A stretch of 64,000 nucleotides of DNA from Halobacillus fulvus (GTDB lineage Bacteria; Bacillota; Bacilli; Bacillales; Halobacillaceae). Below the pieces are notes generated by a model, which was not told the origin of the DNA, ran no database searches, and saw only the letters and a list, made by a program, of their open reading frames with translations. The DNA lies in NCBI GenBank assembly GCA_004078665.1, contig SCFO01000002.1, positions 496,001-560,000 of the forward strand, in the 5' to 3' direction. Each line of letters starts with the position of its first letter. Within the stretch, counting starts at the first letter, position 1. The position numbers and the translations under genes are program-made. Below, in pieces: positions 1 through 14,088 of the stretch.

Positions 1-789
1 ACGAGTATGGCAGCCCCGCACATTGCCGGAATTGCGGCTCTGATGAAGGAAGCGCATCCGGATTGGACACCTGAAGACATGAAACAGGCATTAATAAGTG
101 GTGCGGATATTCTAGATAAAGCCAATCCGATAGAACAAGGGTCTGGAATGGTAGATATCGAAGAGTCGGTCACACCGAAGTTGCTAATGGATAAAAGAAG
201 CTTCTCCTTGGGAAAAATCGACCAGTCGTTTTTCAAAAAAACGGAGTCCGTGACGTTGAAAAATGAAACGGATTCAGACATGGACATATCGTTTGAGAGA
301 CCTGCTCTTGAACCGGGGGAATCCTGGAGACTTCCGGCAGCCTTCGAGTTGAAAGCGGGAGAGACAACCGAAATAGAAATAGGGATTGGATTAACGAAAG
401 CCTTTTTGAAGGAAGGCATTCATCAGGGGTACTTAAAGTTGAAGGCAGGGGAGCAGATATACGAACTTCCTTATCTTTACGTGAATCAGGAATCAGATTA
501 TGAAAAAGTGTCCGGTTTTGAGTTAACAAGAGCTTGGGATGATCCCAAGCGTTATGAATATCGGTTTCACCTCTCCGAGGACGCAGATCAAATCATGATT
601 GATCTATACCGTGCTGGTACAATGCTTCATGAGGGTCAAATTGTGACAGAGAAAAAGGTACGTGCAGGCATGCAGGAGGGGGAAGTACAGGTGGAAGGGT
701 TGAGTGGACCGTATATAGCCGCTGTGACGGTAGTCCACAATAAGGAAACTTTCAGTTATTCTTTTCCGGTTCTGTTACCATCTGACTAA
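1..789 (+). CDS. S8 subtilisin-family serine protease, C-terminal part (5' truncated by window)
   Basis: The frame is open from base 1 and begins inside the catalytic serine motif (T-S-M-A-A-P-H), so the Asp and His parts of the triad lie upstream of the window. After the rest of the peptidase domain (to about residue 50) comes a ~210-residue beta-rich extension with alternating hydrophobic/charged strands, as in the Fn3-like C-terminal domains of Vpr/lactocepin-type secreted proteases. This suggests an exported or wall-associated degradative protease; the signal peptide cannot be seen. It ends with TAA and is followed by a terminator, so it is transcriptionally separate from the ATP synthase operon. 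Family assignment is secure, the Vpr-like label is inference. Confidence 0.85.
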   Translation, partial: TSMAAPHIAGIAALMKEAHPDWTPEDMKQALISGADILDKANPIEQGSGMVDIEESVTPKLLMDKRSFSLGKIDQSFFKKTESVTLKNETDSDMDISFERPALEPGESWRLPAAFELKAGETTEIEIGIGLTKAFLKEGIHQGYLKLKAGEQIYELPYLYVNQESDYEKVSGFELTRAWDDPKRYEYRFHLSEDADQIMIDLYRAGTMLHEGQIVTEKKVRAGMQEGEVQVEGLSGPYIAAVTVVHNKETFSYSFPVLLPSD

Positions 790-824
790 GGTGAAAAGTG
801 TGAGGAAATAAAGGGTTTTTATGG

Positions 825-868
825 TATCCGGAACACAAATTTTCCATTGTGTTCCGGGTATCTTTTTT
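825..868 (+). terminator. Rho-independent terminator after the subtilase
   Basis: Stem CCGGAACACAA / TTGTGTTCCG with a short loop, followed by a T-rich tract. Confidence 0.85.
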
Positions 869-949
869 GTTTGTCGATAACCGGTGTGGAAATGTGACGA
901 AAATGTGAGCGAATCGTGTCATTCATTTGTACTTTTAATCACAAACACA

Positions 950-978
950 TTGACATCATTTGACCCCTATTGTATCCT
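950..978 (+). promoter_or_regulatory. Sigma-A promoter of the ATP synthase operon
   Basis: TTGACA (950-955), 17-bp spacer, TATCCT (973-978). A perfect -35 and a 4/6 -10 lie about 85 bp before the first operon gene. Confidence 0.7.
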
Positions 979-1064
979 TACATAGTGTGGAATGATAAGG
1001 TTTTCATAGTCATCACTGCAGTTCTCGAGCCTGCCAAATTTTCCAGAAAGAGGCTTGGTCTACG

Positions 1065-1280
1065 ATGAAACCAAAACCCCCATTTCAAGCCATGGCACTC
1101 ACCAGTGCAATTGCTTCCCAACTCGCAGGCGGTCCATTAGCCGGAGCATTTCTAGGGAAGTGGATCGATGGCAGATTTTCCACAGAACCCACATTCTTAA
1201 TCTTAGGACTACTCCTCGGATTAGGAGCAGGTACATATGGAACGATTCATTTAGTACGGACGTACACGGGAGACGATTAA
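1065..1280 (+). CDS. atpZ: AtpZ/AtpI-family small membrane protein
   Basis: 71 residues with two hydrophobic helices separated by a short charged turn (G-K-W-I-D-G), the usual plan of AtpZ proteins encoded first in Bacillaceae atp operons. Family members are thought to help Mg2+ supply or Fo assembly together with AtpI; function here is by homology. The start is the ATG behind an AAAGAGGCTTGG-type weak ribosome site. A longer overlapping reading frame (1055-1303) in another register has no family resemblance. The stop lies one base before the atpI start, indicating translational coupling. Confidence 0.8.
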   Translation: MKPKPPFQAMALTSAIASQLAGGPLAGAFLGKWIDGRFSTEPTFLILGLLLGLGAGTYGTIHLVRTYTGDD

Positions 1281-1281
1281 C

Positions 1282-1650
1282 ATGCAGAATTATCAACAAA
1301 TGATGGCCCGTCAACGAAAATGGATGTTCTATCTTCTGGCTTTATTCGTACTTGGCTGGGGAGTAACCCCTTGGCAACCTATTTTCCTCGGACTTTTATT
1401 AGGGAGTGCACTGAGTTTCTACAACCTCTGGCTCATGCAACGAAAGATCCGTCAACTTGGAGACGCTTCCTCAAAAAACCGCTCCGCGAGAGGTATAGGT
1501 ACATTTACACGACTGGCTTCAGGCGCATTAGCCGTAGTCATCGCCCTTCAGTTTGAAGAATATTTCCATTTGATTTCAGTAGTTTTGGGCTTAATGACAG
1601 CCTATATTGTCATTTTGATAGATTACCTGTTCAATAAGTCAACAGTTTAG
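1282..1650 (+). CDS. atpI: ATP synthase protein I
   Basis: 122-residue, four-helix membrane protein between atpZ and atpB, the position and size of AtpI. AtpI assists assembly of the c-ring in several bacteria. It starts one base after the atpZ stop with no strong Shine-Dalgarno of its own, so it is probably translated by coupling. The sequence is poorly conserved in this family; position and topology carry the call. Confidence 0.85.
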   Translation: MQNYQQMMARQRKWMFYLLALFVLGWGVTPWQPIFLGLLLGSALSFYNLWLMQRKIRQLGDASSKNRSARGIGTFTRLASGALAVVIALQFEEYFHLISVVLGLMTAYIVILIDYLFNKSTV

Positions 1651-1665
1651 CATGATGGAAGGTAG

Positions 1666-2403
<738 letters not shown>

Positions 2404-2406
2404 TAA

Positions 2407-2664
<258 letters not shown>

Positions 2665-2690
2665 TAAAGGACGAGCATGAAACGCTTATG

Positions 2691-2718
2691 GCGAAGTTCA
2701 AATTCATCGATCTTCGCC
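2691..2718 (+). other. Stem-loop in the long atpE-atpF leader
   Basis: GGCGAAG and CTTCGCC pair around a ~14-base loop shortly after the atpE stop. A second GC-rich set (GCCGG/CCGGC, 2795-2826) follows. Such structures after atpE could stabilise the atpE part of the transcript or lower atpF expression; this is inference. Confidence 0.5.
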
Positions 2719-2920
2719 TTTCCTTTATACCTTACGAAAGTTTTATACCCAATAAGGAGAGATCGAAAACTTCGACGACAGCACTTTAGCTGAAGCCGGG
2801 TTTTTCTCTTGTCCGGCTATTATGCCGGCACAACAACATAACTCCAATCGGATCAAGCATCCGGTTCGTTTTTAAAAGTGATAAACCTGTTACGAGATGG
2901 TGTGGAGAGGAGTGAGAACT

Positions 2921-3442
2921 GTGCAAGGATTCACAGAGAGTCTTGTCCTCGGTGCTGGAGGACTCAACTTAGGTGACATGTTAGCTCAGCTCGTATTCTT
3001 TATTCTCCTTCTTGTTCTTCTAAGGATCTTCGCTTGGGGACCTTTATTGAACATGATGAAAGAGCGTGAAGATTACGTAGCGAATGAAATTAACACGGCT
3101 GAAAAAAGTCGTGAAGAAGCACAGCGTATGCAGCGTGAAGCTTCTGAAGAGTTGAAGAAAACACGTCAGGATGCACAGAGCATCATTGAAGATGCACGCA
3201 AAACAGCTGGACAGCAGGAACGCGACATTATCGAATCTGCGCGGACAGAAGCAGAACGTATCAAAGTGTCTGCCCGTCAAGAAATTGAGCAGGAAAGAGA
3301 TAAAGCCGTTCAGGCCCTTAAAGATCAGGTGGCTACGATGTCCGTTATGATCGCATCTAAAGTGATTGAAAAAGAACTATCTGAAAAAGATCAAGAGAAA
3401 CTGATCAACGAATATATTGACGAGGCAGGGAAAGAGCGATGA
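2921..3442 (+). CDS. atpF: F1Fo ATP synthase subunit b
   Basis: Stator stalk subunit: one N-terminal membrane helix (L-V-F-F-I-L-L-L-V-L-L, about residues 20-40), then a long charged coiled coil. I choose GTG at 2921, eight bases after AGAGGAG, giving 173 residues, close to the family's usual ~170. An ATG at 2897 would precede the ribosome site. The last codons overlap the atpH start by ATGA. It is preceded by a 256-bp leader, unusually long within this operon. Confidence 0.95.
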   Translation: MQGFTESLVLGAGGLNLGDMLAQLVFFILLLVLLRIFAWGPLLNMMKEREDYVANEINTAEKSREEAQRMQREASEELKKTRQDAQSIIEDARKTAGQQERDIIESARTEAERIKVSARQEIEQERDKAVQALKDQVATMSVMIASKVIEKELSEKDQEKLINEYIDEAGKER

Positions 3443-3984
3443 GTGAAACAATCGTTGCGAAACGTTACGCAGAAGCCCTTTTTCAACTCGGTCAGGAAAA
3501 ATCAAAGCTCGAACAGTTCGAAGCTGAACTGATCACATTGCGTGAAGTTTATGTAAGCAATCCGAAACTTGTTCATATTTTACAGCATCCTCGCGTAACA
3601 CAAGATCAAAAACGCAGTTTGATCGGTGATTCGTTCAAAGCTTTCTCACCGGAAGTATTGAATACACTGAAACTGCTCATCGATCGCCATCGTGAAGGAA
3701 TCATCGTAGAGATGATCGTTCATTTTCTAGAAAAGATGAACGATGCGAAAGGTGTTGCTGATGCAGATGTCTATTCCGTACGTCCTCTCTCTGAAACAGA
3801 GATCGAGAAGATTTCGGAAACATTTGCACCAAAAGTCGGCAAACGTTCATTAAACCTGACAAACATTGTAGATCCGAGCGTTCTAGGTGGAATTCGCCTG
3901 AGAGTCGGAAACCGCATTTTTGATGGTTCTGTCAGCGGGAAGCTTCGTCGTATGGAGCGAAAACTAGTATCCGCGAACAAATGA
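3439..3984 (+). CDS. atpH: F1Fo ATP synthase subunit delta
   Basis: 181-residue OSCP/delta subunit that links F1 to the b stalk. The typical start (A-K-R-Y-A-E-A-L-F) and the C-terminal G-G-I-R-L-R-V-G-N-R-I-F-D-G-S motif are present. It overlaps atpF by four bases (ATGA) and is followed after 18 bp by atpA with its own ribosome site. Confidence 0.97.
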   Translation: MSETIVAKRYAEALFQLGQEKSKLEQFEAELITLREVYVSNPKLVHILQHPRVTQDQKRSLIGDSFKAFSPEVLNTLKLLIDRHREGIIVEMIVHFLEKMNDAKGVADADVYSVRPLSETEIEKISETFAPKVGKRSLNLTNIVDPSVLGGIRLRVGNRIFDGSVSGKLRRMERKLVSANK

Positions 3985-3996
3985 TGATAGGGGTGA

Positions 3997-5511
<1,515 letters not shown>

Positions 5512-5522
5512 TTAAAAATGAG

Positions 5523-5621
5523 TCCGGACGCGACGGCTATCGCCAGTCGATAGGAGACGCATCCGGATAAATAAGTGCGGAGGCGACTGTTCAGCGGCAA
5601 GCGAACTGGACGCGTCCCTCC
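5523..5621 (+). other. Two inverted repeats in the atpA-atpG leader
   Basis: TCCGGACGCG (5523-5532) pairs imperfectly with CGCATCCGGA (5558-5567). A second GC-rich arm pair (GGAGG at 5579 with CCTCC near 5617) follows. There is no T-run, so it is not a terminator; it may be a processing or attenuation structure within the atp message. Confidence 0.5.
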
Positions 5622-5669
5622 TCATGAATTGTCGACCTGAATTCGAACGAACCAGCGAAAGGGTGGTGA

Positions 5670-7991
<2,322 letters not shown>

Positions 7992-8013
7992 GTTTTGTAT
8001 GATTAAGTGATGA

Positions 8014-8462
<449 letters not shown>

Positions 8463-8463
<1 letters not shown>

Positions 8464-8494
8464 ACTGCTTTCACTTTTGAGAGCAGTTTTTTAT
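8463..8494 (+). terminator. Terminator of the ATP synthase operon
   Basis: AACTGCT / AGCAGTT stem extended by TTC/GAG, then TTTTTT. Confidence 0.85.
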
Positions 8495-8570
8495 TTGGAC
8501 AAGATCATCAGGCAATAAAGACATAATTTTGACATTATTACCCGGGAAATGAGAAATATTTTCTTCATTC

Positions 8571-8601
8571 TTGTTTTATTTCACACAAACGATGGTATAG
8601 T
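8571..8601 (+). promoter_or_regulatory. Extended -10 promoter before the DUF1146 gene
   Basis: TGG directly before TATAGT (8596-8601) gives an extended -10; TTGTTT at 8571 is a weak -35 with a 19-bp spacer. Confidence 0.5.
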
Positions 8602-8640
8602 AAATTTGGGCATTTAAAAACCCGAAAGAGGTGGTTGGAA

Positions 8641-8874
8641 ATGGACCAGTATTTTGCCGAAGAAGCCCTCATCAGCATGACATCTCATCTCATATTCATC
8701 ATTATTACTTGGAGAGTAATGCAGTCCATTAATTTCGACGCTTTTTTCAGAAAGAATCGCATTTTTGAAGCTCGTCTATTTATTATCTTTGTAACCATTG
8801 CTCTTGGTACAACGGTGAGTAACTTTTTTCTTGATTTCATTTCATGGACGAACAGTCTCGTCTATTTGTTCTGA
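8641..8874 (+). CDS. ywzB: DUF1146 / YwzB-family membrane protein
   Basis: 77 residues with two hydrophobic segments, found immediately after atpC exactly as ywzB is in B. subtilis. No biochemical role is known to me. The start is ATG at 8641, six bases after AGAGGTGG; a TTG two codons upstream overlaps the ribosome site. It has its own extended -10 promoter and sits between the atp terminator and ywmB. Confidence 0.8.
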   Translation: MDQYFAEEALISMTSHLIFIIITWRVMQSINFDAFFRKNRIFEARLFIIFVTIALGTTVSNFFLDFISWTNSLVYLF

Positions 8875-8975
8875 TGATGGAGCAGGTTGTCTAATGCTGT
8901 AAGGATTTGTTTCGTATGAAGTGTGTCTTCCCAGGTCAAACTGTAAGTATCAAGATGCTTGGGGAGGCATTATAA

Positions 8976-9683
8976 ATGAAGAGTATTATTGGAATTGTTT
9001 TGGCTGTAGTGATTGCGGGTGCAGGTGCTTATCCACAGGAGAGGCTTGACAAAGAGTATGCGATTATGGACTTTGCGGCCTTTGCTGAGGGTGAGCAGCT
9101 GGAAGTGCAGGAGTGGAATGTCACATTTAAAGAAACGATTGATATGAAAGATATTGAACAAGTAGAGAAGAACGTGAAGCAGACCTTTCCGACTATGAAG
9201 AAAAATGTAGAAGAAAGTCGTGAAACAAAGAAGATAGTTTGGAAAGACACCCATAAAAAAGAAGAACCTGTCGAATACTTTTACTTGATCGTGCCAAAAA
9301 GTGGGATTAATCAAGTGGAAATGGTTTACGTACTGGAAGGACGGGGAACATCTTCACTAACACAAAAACACATTCAGAAATCGTTTGAAAAGAAAAGTCG
9401 ACTCTTCTCAAAAAATGTCACTATTTTCTCTTGTCTAAAGGCAGATGCAGATGGTATTATGAATGATGTTTTAGTGTATCAAAAATTCAAGCATAAATTC
9501 AATATTGAAACTTTAGACGAAGTAATCGATCATAACTGGACTAGCAGATCTGGATATAGCAACGAATGGGGTCAATCCTTACCACTAACAGATGAAGTAA
9601 TGAACGTCCAGTTCGGAACAAGAACTTTGGGCGGGAAGACAAACATCACGATTGGCACACCCGTTATCACTGCTGAATATTAA
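8976..9683 (+). CDS. ywmB: YwmB-family secreted protein
   Basis: 235 residues: short positive N-terminus plus a ~17-residue hydrophobic signal (I-I-G-I-V-L-A-V-V-I-A-G-A-G-A), then a mixed alpha/beta domain. YwmB proteins are found just upstream of murA in Bacilli; fold-based family names mention a TATA-box-binding-like fold, but function is unknown. Ribosome site GGGGAGG. It is 34 bp upstream of murA and probably cotranscribed with it. Confidence 0.75.
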   Translation: MKSIIGIVLAVVIAGAGAYPQERLDKEYAIMDFAAFAEGEQLEVQEWNVTFKETIDMKDIEQVEKNVKQTFPTMKKNVEESRETKKIVWKDTHKKEEPVEYFYLIVPKSGINQVEMVYVLEGRGTSSLTQKHIQKSFEKKSRLFSKNVTIFSCLKADADGIMNDVLVYQKFKHKFNIETLDEVIDHNWTSRSGYSNEWGQSLPLTDEVMNVQFGTRTLGGKTNITIGTPVITAEY

Positions 9684-9717
9684 TAATAATGAATATGGAC
9701 GCGGAGGAGAATGAACC

Positions 9718-11028
9718 TTGGAAAAAATCATCGTCCGTGGTGGGAGGCAGCTGAAAGGCACTGTCAAAGCTGAAGGTGCTAAGAATGCCGTACTGCCTGT
9801 CATCGCAGCAAGTATTATCGCCAGCGAAGGAAAAAGCGTTTTACACGAAGTACCTGCTTTAGCTGATGTTACAACAATCAATCAGGTAATCAGTCATATG
9901 AACGCTAAAGTTGAAGTGGATGGAACTACAGTCACGGTAGATGCTTCTGATCAGTTAGAAACAGAAGCACCAATAGAATATGTACGTAAAATGCGCGCTT
10001 CTGTTCTCGTACTGGGACCGCTTTTGGCCCGCTATGGTCATGCTAAGGTTGCTTTACCTGGAGGCTGTGCAATCGGATCACGTCCAATTGACCAGCACCT
10101 TAAAGGATTCGAAGCAATGGGAGCCCATGTAACAGTCGGAAACGGCTATGTGGAAGCAGAAGTCAATGGTCGTTTGCAAGGTGCAAAAATTTATTTTGAC
10201 GTTCCAAGCGTAGGTGCCACAGAGAATGTCATGATGGCAGCAGCTCTTGCAGAAGGCAAAACCGTTTTGGAAAACTGTGCAAAAGAACCTGAGATTGTCG
10301 ATTTAGCGAACTACTTGAATAAGATGGGAGCTAAAATTGTAGGAGCAGGCACAGAAACCATCCGTATTGAGGGTGTAGAGAAGCTTACAGGAGCGACTCA
10401 TACGATTATTCCAGACCGTATCGAAGCGGGTACGTTTATGGTTGCAGCAGCAATCACAGGCGGAGACGTTTTAGTACAAGGAGCAATGACTGAACACCTT
10501 CGTTCTGTAGTTGCCAAAATGGAAGAAATGGGCGTCATCATTGAAGAAGAGGAAGAGGGTCTGCGTGTTATCGGACCGGCTCAATTGAAAGCGACTGATA
10601 TCAAGACAATGCCCCACCCGGGCTTCCCGACAGATATGCAGTCACAAATGATGGCTCTTATGCTTCATGCAACAGGAACAAGCGTGATTACAGAGACGGT
10701 ATTTGAAAATCGTTTCATGCACGTAGAAGAGTTCCGCCGTATGAATGCCCACATGAAGATTGAAGGACGCAGCGTTATTGTTGAAGGTCCATCGACTCTT
10801 CAGGGAGCGGAAGTTGCAGCAACAGATTTGCGTGCTGGAGCAGCGTTAGTGTTGGCCGGTTTAGTTGCAGACGGTTATACACGAGTGACAGAACTTAAGC
10901 ACCTGGATCGTGGCTATGTGAACTTCACTGAGAAGCTTAAACAGTTAGGTGCCGACATTGAACGCGTGAATGAGTCTGAAACATACGTTGAAGAGCATGA
11001 AGTTAGTGAATCATTATCGACCTTATAA
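9718..11028 (+). CDS. murA: UDP-N-acetylglucosamine 1-carboxyvinyltransferase
   Basis: 436-residue MurA, which transfers enolpyruvate from PEP to UDP-GlcNAc in the first committed step of peptidoglycan precursor synthesis in the cytoplasm. The fosfomycin-target cysteine is visible as Cys117 in P-G-G-C-A-I-G. N-terminal K-N-A substrate motif (A-K-N-A-V-L-P) is present. It begins at a TTG at 9718 behind GCGGAGGAGA; an ATG at 9711 is in another frame. B. subtilis has the same ywmB-murAA-spoIID order. Confidence 0.97.
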   Translation: MEKIIVRGGRQLKGTVKAEGAKNAVLPVIAASIIASEGKSVLHEVPALADVTTINQVISHMNAKVEVDGTTVTVDASDQLETEAPIEYVRKMRASVLVLGPLLARYGHAKVALPGGCAIGSRPIDQHLKGFEAMGAHVTVGNGYVEAEVNGRLQGAKIYFDVPSVGATENVMMAAALAEGKTVLENCAKEPEIVDLANYLNKMGAKIVGAGTETIRIEGVEKLTGATHTIIPDRIEAGTFMVAAAITGGDVLVQGAMTEHLRSVVAKMEEMGVIIEEEEEGLRVIGPAQLKATDIKTMPHPGFPTDMQSQMMALMLHATGTSVITETVFENRFMHVEEFRRMNAHMKIEGRSVIVEGPSTLQGAEVAATDLRAGAALVLAGLVADGYTRVTELKHLDRGYVNFTEKLKQLGADIERVNESETYVEEHEVSESLSTL

Positions 11029-11043
11029 TATATTCATTAAACC

Positions 11044-11083
11044 ACTGACCTATTTCATTTTTTTGAAATAGGTCAGTTTTTTT
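11044..11083 (+). terminator. Terminator after murA
   Basis: CTGACCTATTTCA / TGAAATAGGTCAG perfect 13-bp stem, then a T7 run. Confidence 0.95.
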
Positions 11084-11174
11084 ATGGGCAATTTTAGTGG
11101 AATTTGGTTCTACTATCTTGTGAAAGTGGATAGATTTTAATAGAGAGAGATTTTATAGAAACAGGAGGATGCAG

Positions 11175-12200
11175 ATGAAGAAACCGAATGGAATAGGGAT
11201 CATTGCGATCATCAGTTTGTTTACAGCGATTTTAATGATTCCGACCATGGTCGTCATGCCATTTACTAAATCAAGCGACAGCAACGAAGCACGAGAGACG
11301 CAACCATCAGAACAACAAGTGAAGGATCTACCCTCCGATCTATCCCCTTTTTCTGTCCGTGTTCTGAGAGAGAAGTCCGGTCAGATAGAGGAAGTCCCTC
11401 TGGAAACTTACGTGTCTAGAGTGGTGGCGTCAGAGATGCCAGCAAATTTTGAACTGGAAGCATTAAAAGCACAATCCCTTGCAGCGAGAACCTACATTAC
11501 CCGTCATCTCATGAATGAGGCGGAAGGAATAGAAAACGCTGATGTGACGGATACCGTCAAGCATCAGGTATATAAAAACGATCAAGAACTAAAGCAGATT
11601 TGGAGCGACCAGTATGAGTCAAACATGGCTAAAATCAATGAAGCTGTGCAAGCGACAGCAGGAGAAATCATTACGTATCAGCATCAGCCGATCGATGCTG
11701 CCTTTTTTTCTACGAGTAATGGATTTACTGAGAATGCAGAAGACTATTGGCATGCAGAAATCCCTTACTTGAAGAGTGTGGAAAGTCCATGGGATGAACA
11801 GTCACCGAAGTTCATAGATCAGAAAATTGTCACATTAGATAATCTCAGGTCGGCCTTGGCTCTGGATGACTTCTCTAGCTTAGCTGGAGTCACATTGACA
11901 AGAACAGAAGGAAATCGTGTGAATGAAGTCAGCATTTCCGGTAAGAGCTTTACGGGAAGGGAAATAAGGGAGGCTCTCGGATTATCTTCCAGTGATTTCA
12001 CAATGGAACAAAAAGGTGAACACATCGTTTTTACAACGAAAGGGTTTGGGCATGGAGTAGGGATGAGCCAATACGGAGCCAACGGGATGGCGCAGACAGG
12101 AAAGGATTATAAAGAAATTGTACATCATTACTATCAGGGGACAGATATATCGCCCATTCAAACGTTAACAGCCTCATTACCTGAGAATAAGGGATCGTAA
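11175..12200 (+). CDS. spoIID: Stage II sporulation protein D (lytic transglycosylase)
   Basis: 341 residues: N-terminal membrane anchor (about 7-30) and a SpoIID catalytic domain. The catalytic Glu lies in V-V-A-S-E-M-P, and the C-terminal signature G-F-G-H-G-V-G-M-S-Q-Y-G-A is intact. SpoIID cleaves glycan strands during forespore engulfment, working with SpoIIM and SpoIIP (not in the window). The ATG at 11175 is chosen because it lies six bases after AGGAGG; the upstream ATG overlaps the site. In B. subtilis this gene is SigE dependent; I could not define a convincing SigE promoter here. Confidence 0.95.
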   Translation: MKKPNGIGIIAIISLFTAILMIPTMVVMPFTKSSDSNEARETQPSEQQVKDLPSDLSPFSVRVLREKSGQIEEVPLETYVSRVVASEMPANFELEALKAQSLAARTYITRHLMNEAEGIENADVTDTVKHQVYKNDQELKQIWSDQYESNMAKINEAVQATAGEIITYQHQPIDAAFFSTSNGFTENAEDYWHAEIPYLKSVESPWDEQSPKFIDQKIVTLDNLRSALALDDFSSLAGVTLTRTEGNRVNEVSISGKSFTGREIREALGLSSSDFTMEQKGEHIVFTTKGFGHGVGMSQYGANGMAQTGKDYKEIVHHYYQGTDISPIQTLTASLPENKGS

Positions 12201-12203
12201 CTT

Positions 12204-12228
12204 AAAACCGCCTCGTGCGGTTTTTTTG
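12204..12228 (+). terminator. Terminator after spoIID
   Basis: AACCGC / GCGGTT stem, loop CTCGT, then a T7 run. Confidence 0.85.
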
Positions 12229-12316
12229 TTTCGTAGTATTTAACTCCGTTGTTCAACGCGATCCAAAGGCAGGTTTTAGCTCACCATATGCCCTGGAACC
12301 TATGATGCCCTTCATA

Positions 12317-12347
12317 AGATATGTGATTGAAACACGTGGTGACACCT
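12317..12347 (+). promoter_or_regulatory. Possible SigF-type promoter of spoIIQ
   Basis: AGATA, 16-bp spacer, GGTGACACCT, compared with the SigF pattern GYATA-N15/16-GGnnAnAnT. The match is partial and is suggested mainly because spoIIQ is a SigF gene in B. subtilis. Confidence 0.3.
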
Positions 12348-12432
12348 TTTTTTGAACGATAACATATAAAATTTTCCAACCTATGTATAGATTACCGAAG
12401 ATCTGTTCAGAATGGTTTTTGAGGTGATGAAC

Positions 12433-13308
12433 ATGAGAGAGGAAGATAAGAAAAGCGTGACTAAATTAAAGTTCAAACGCTTGATGCGCAAGAAGTGGTT
12501 GTATCCTGCATTGTATTTGTCGGTAGCAGCTTTAGTACTTGTCGGTGTGTTCTGGTATCAACAGGGAACGAATGATTTGGAGAAGATTGCGGAAGAGCCT
12601 GGATCACAAGTACAGGACGAAGTCTATACGCATGATTCCGGTCAAGACACTGTACCTGTAATGGAACAAGAAGAGAACTTGCAAATGCCGGTTACAGATG
12701 AAACGACTGCGTCGATTGTAACAAAGTTCTATGACTACAATGCTTCAGAGGCTGATCAGGAAAGTGCACTGGTTCTATACAACAATAAGTATTATCAAAG
12801 TGAAGGCGTAGACATTACGCGTCAAGATGGGGAATCTTTCGAAGTAACCGCTTCTTTATCAGGAACGATTACCGAGGTTAAAGAAGACCCGCTATACGGA
12901 AACGTCATCGAAGTGTCTCACGACAATGAAGTGACGACCGTTTATGCAAGCTTGAGTGATGTCCAAGTTCAAGCCGGTGCAGAAGTTACACAAGGTGATG
13001 TACTTGGAACAGCCGGAAGCAACTCATTCGGACAAGCAAGCGGCGTCCATGTCCACTTCGAAGTACGTCAGAATGACCAGCCAATCAATCCTGAGAATTT
13101 CTTCGGACAACCACTAAGTAAGATTGCAGAAGAAACAGAAGAGGATGCTGGTCAGACAGAAAATGCTCAAGAAGAAAGCGACTTCCCTGAACTGGATGAA
13201 GAACCATCCCAGTCTGAAGAAGAAGCACCAGAAGAGCCAAGTGATTCCGACGAAGAGGAAACACCAACTGAAGACAGCGCATCATCCATCTCTACTATCC
13301 AAACATAA
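12433..13308 (+). CDS. spoIIQ: Stage II sporulation protein Q (degenerate M23/LytM)
   Basis: 291 residues: one membrane helix near 24-42, then an extracytoplasmic LytM domain (about 115-225) and a long acidic tail rich in Glu/Asp/Ser. SpoIIQ in the forespore binds SpoIIIAH in the mother cell to form the engulfment zipper and channel. The C-terminal H206-V-H208-F-E motif is kept, but the first zinc His is Ser123 (S-E-G-V-D), so the zinc site is broken as in B. subtilis SpoIIQ. Start ATG at 12433 follows GAGGTGATG. The ~60-residue acidic tail beyond the LytM fold is much longer than I expect from B. subtilis. Confidence 0.93.
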   Translation: MREEDKKSVTKLKFKRLMRKKWLYPALYLSVAALVLVGVFWYQQGTNDLEKIAEEPGSQVQDEVYTHDSGQDTVPVMEQEENLQMPVTDETTASIVTKFYDYNASEADQESALVLYNNKYYQSEGVDITRQDGESFEVTASLSGTITEVKEDPLYGNVIEVSHDNEVTTVYASLSDVQVQAGAEVTQGDVLGTAGSNSFGQASGVHVHFEVRQNDQPINPENFFGQPLSKIAEETEEDAGQTENAQEESDFPELDEEPSQSEEEAPEEPSDSDEEETPTEDSASSISTIQT

Positions 13309-13340
13309 AAATGAGGGTCTCGTACCCTCATTTTTTTTTG
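13307..13340 (+). terminator. Terminator after spoIIQ
   Basis: AAAATGAGGGT / ACCCTCATTTT stem, loop CTCGT, long T-run. Confidence 0.95.
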
Positions 13341-13414
13341 CCTTTAAACAGGAATATCTTTATTAGTAATCATTACTCACTCCTTTCAGCATGTATAAAA
13401 GTAATACCTCGAAA

Positions 13415-13562
13415 AGTTCCCGTTGTTCACACCAGAGCTTGGATGGGCGGGCGCTGAGCTTCCTCGGAGCTACGCTCCTGCGGGATCTCAGCCTGCCCTT
13501 TCCTCCCCATAGGAGTCTCGCTATTTCCCGCCCCTCCGTGCCAAAAATAGGTGAACGGAAAC
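13415..13562 (+). repeat. Long-hairpin repeat, copy 1 (reverse orientation, internally deleted)
   Basis: Outer arms AGTTCCCGTTGTTCAC and TGAACGGAAACA; inner blocks GGGCGGGCGCTGAGCTTCC, TCCTGCGGGATCTCAGCC and ATAGGAGTCTCGCTATTTCC match the other copies. Compared with copy 6 it lacks ~26 bp between GAGCTTGGA and TGGGCGGG. Confidence 0.9.
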
Positions 13563-14088
13563 ATCATATCTAGAGCATGTTACAGGGTGAATTGGTAATC
13601 TGGGTACTCATCCCTTCCTTACAATCAACAATGTCGTTTAAAGAGCCTTTGTAGGATTAAGAAAATATACAAAAGAAAGAATATATAGGTGCCCTTATTC
13701 TCCCACTAATGAACTAATACATTGTTCAATCTAGACGCTTCTAAGAATGAAATGGGGGAACTGCGAGACTTTTATGATAGATGGGGGAAGGCCGAGCTCT
13801 ATAGGTGTTGTGAGGCGAGGGAAATCATCGTCTTCCCCATGGAGTGAAAGTCGATTTTCGAACCTTCTTTTTACAAACGTTGGAACGGAAATCATTTCAT
13901 CAATCGCCCACATACCTAAAAAGGCATAAGTTCACGGTTTCATTAATAAAATGAGGATAACCGAGCATTCGGTAACATCCAGGGTTACTCAACAGGAAAA
14001 ACATCAGGAAAGCCCAACATCTCCTACTATCAACCTAATCGTATTAGCCCTCTCCCCCTTGGACAGTTCATCACAGGAGGCGAGTGGA
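13563..14088 (+). other. Gene-poor spacer before spoIIID with a possible decayed hairpin repeat
   Basis: I see no supported gene. At about 13745-13865 the blocks GGGGGAACTGCGAGACTTTTATG and TCTTCCCCATGGAGTGAAAG (read separately) resemble the GCGAGACTCCTATGGGG and CCCATGGAAAGCG blocks of the repeat family, so this may be an old diverged copy. The two 60-codon frames here, one per strand, are mirror images of that palindromic stretch and lack ribosome sites. Confidence 0.4.

Noticed and set aside
1055-1303. 82-codon frame overlapping atpZ
   Set aside because: It covers atpZ in another register, has a Ser/Arg-rich composition and no relation to known proteins; the atpZ frame fits family and coupling to atpI.
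2677-2793. 38-codon frame after atpE with AAAGGA upstream
   Set aside because: Basic, no recognisable domain, overlaps the predicted hairpin; kept only as a possibility under the atpE-atpF leader finding.
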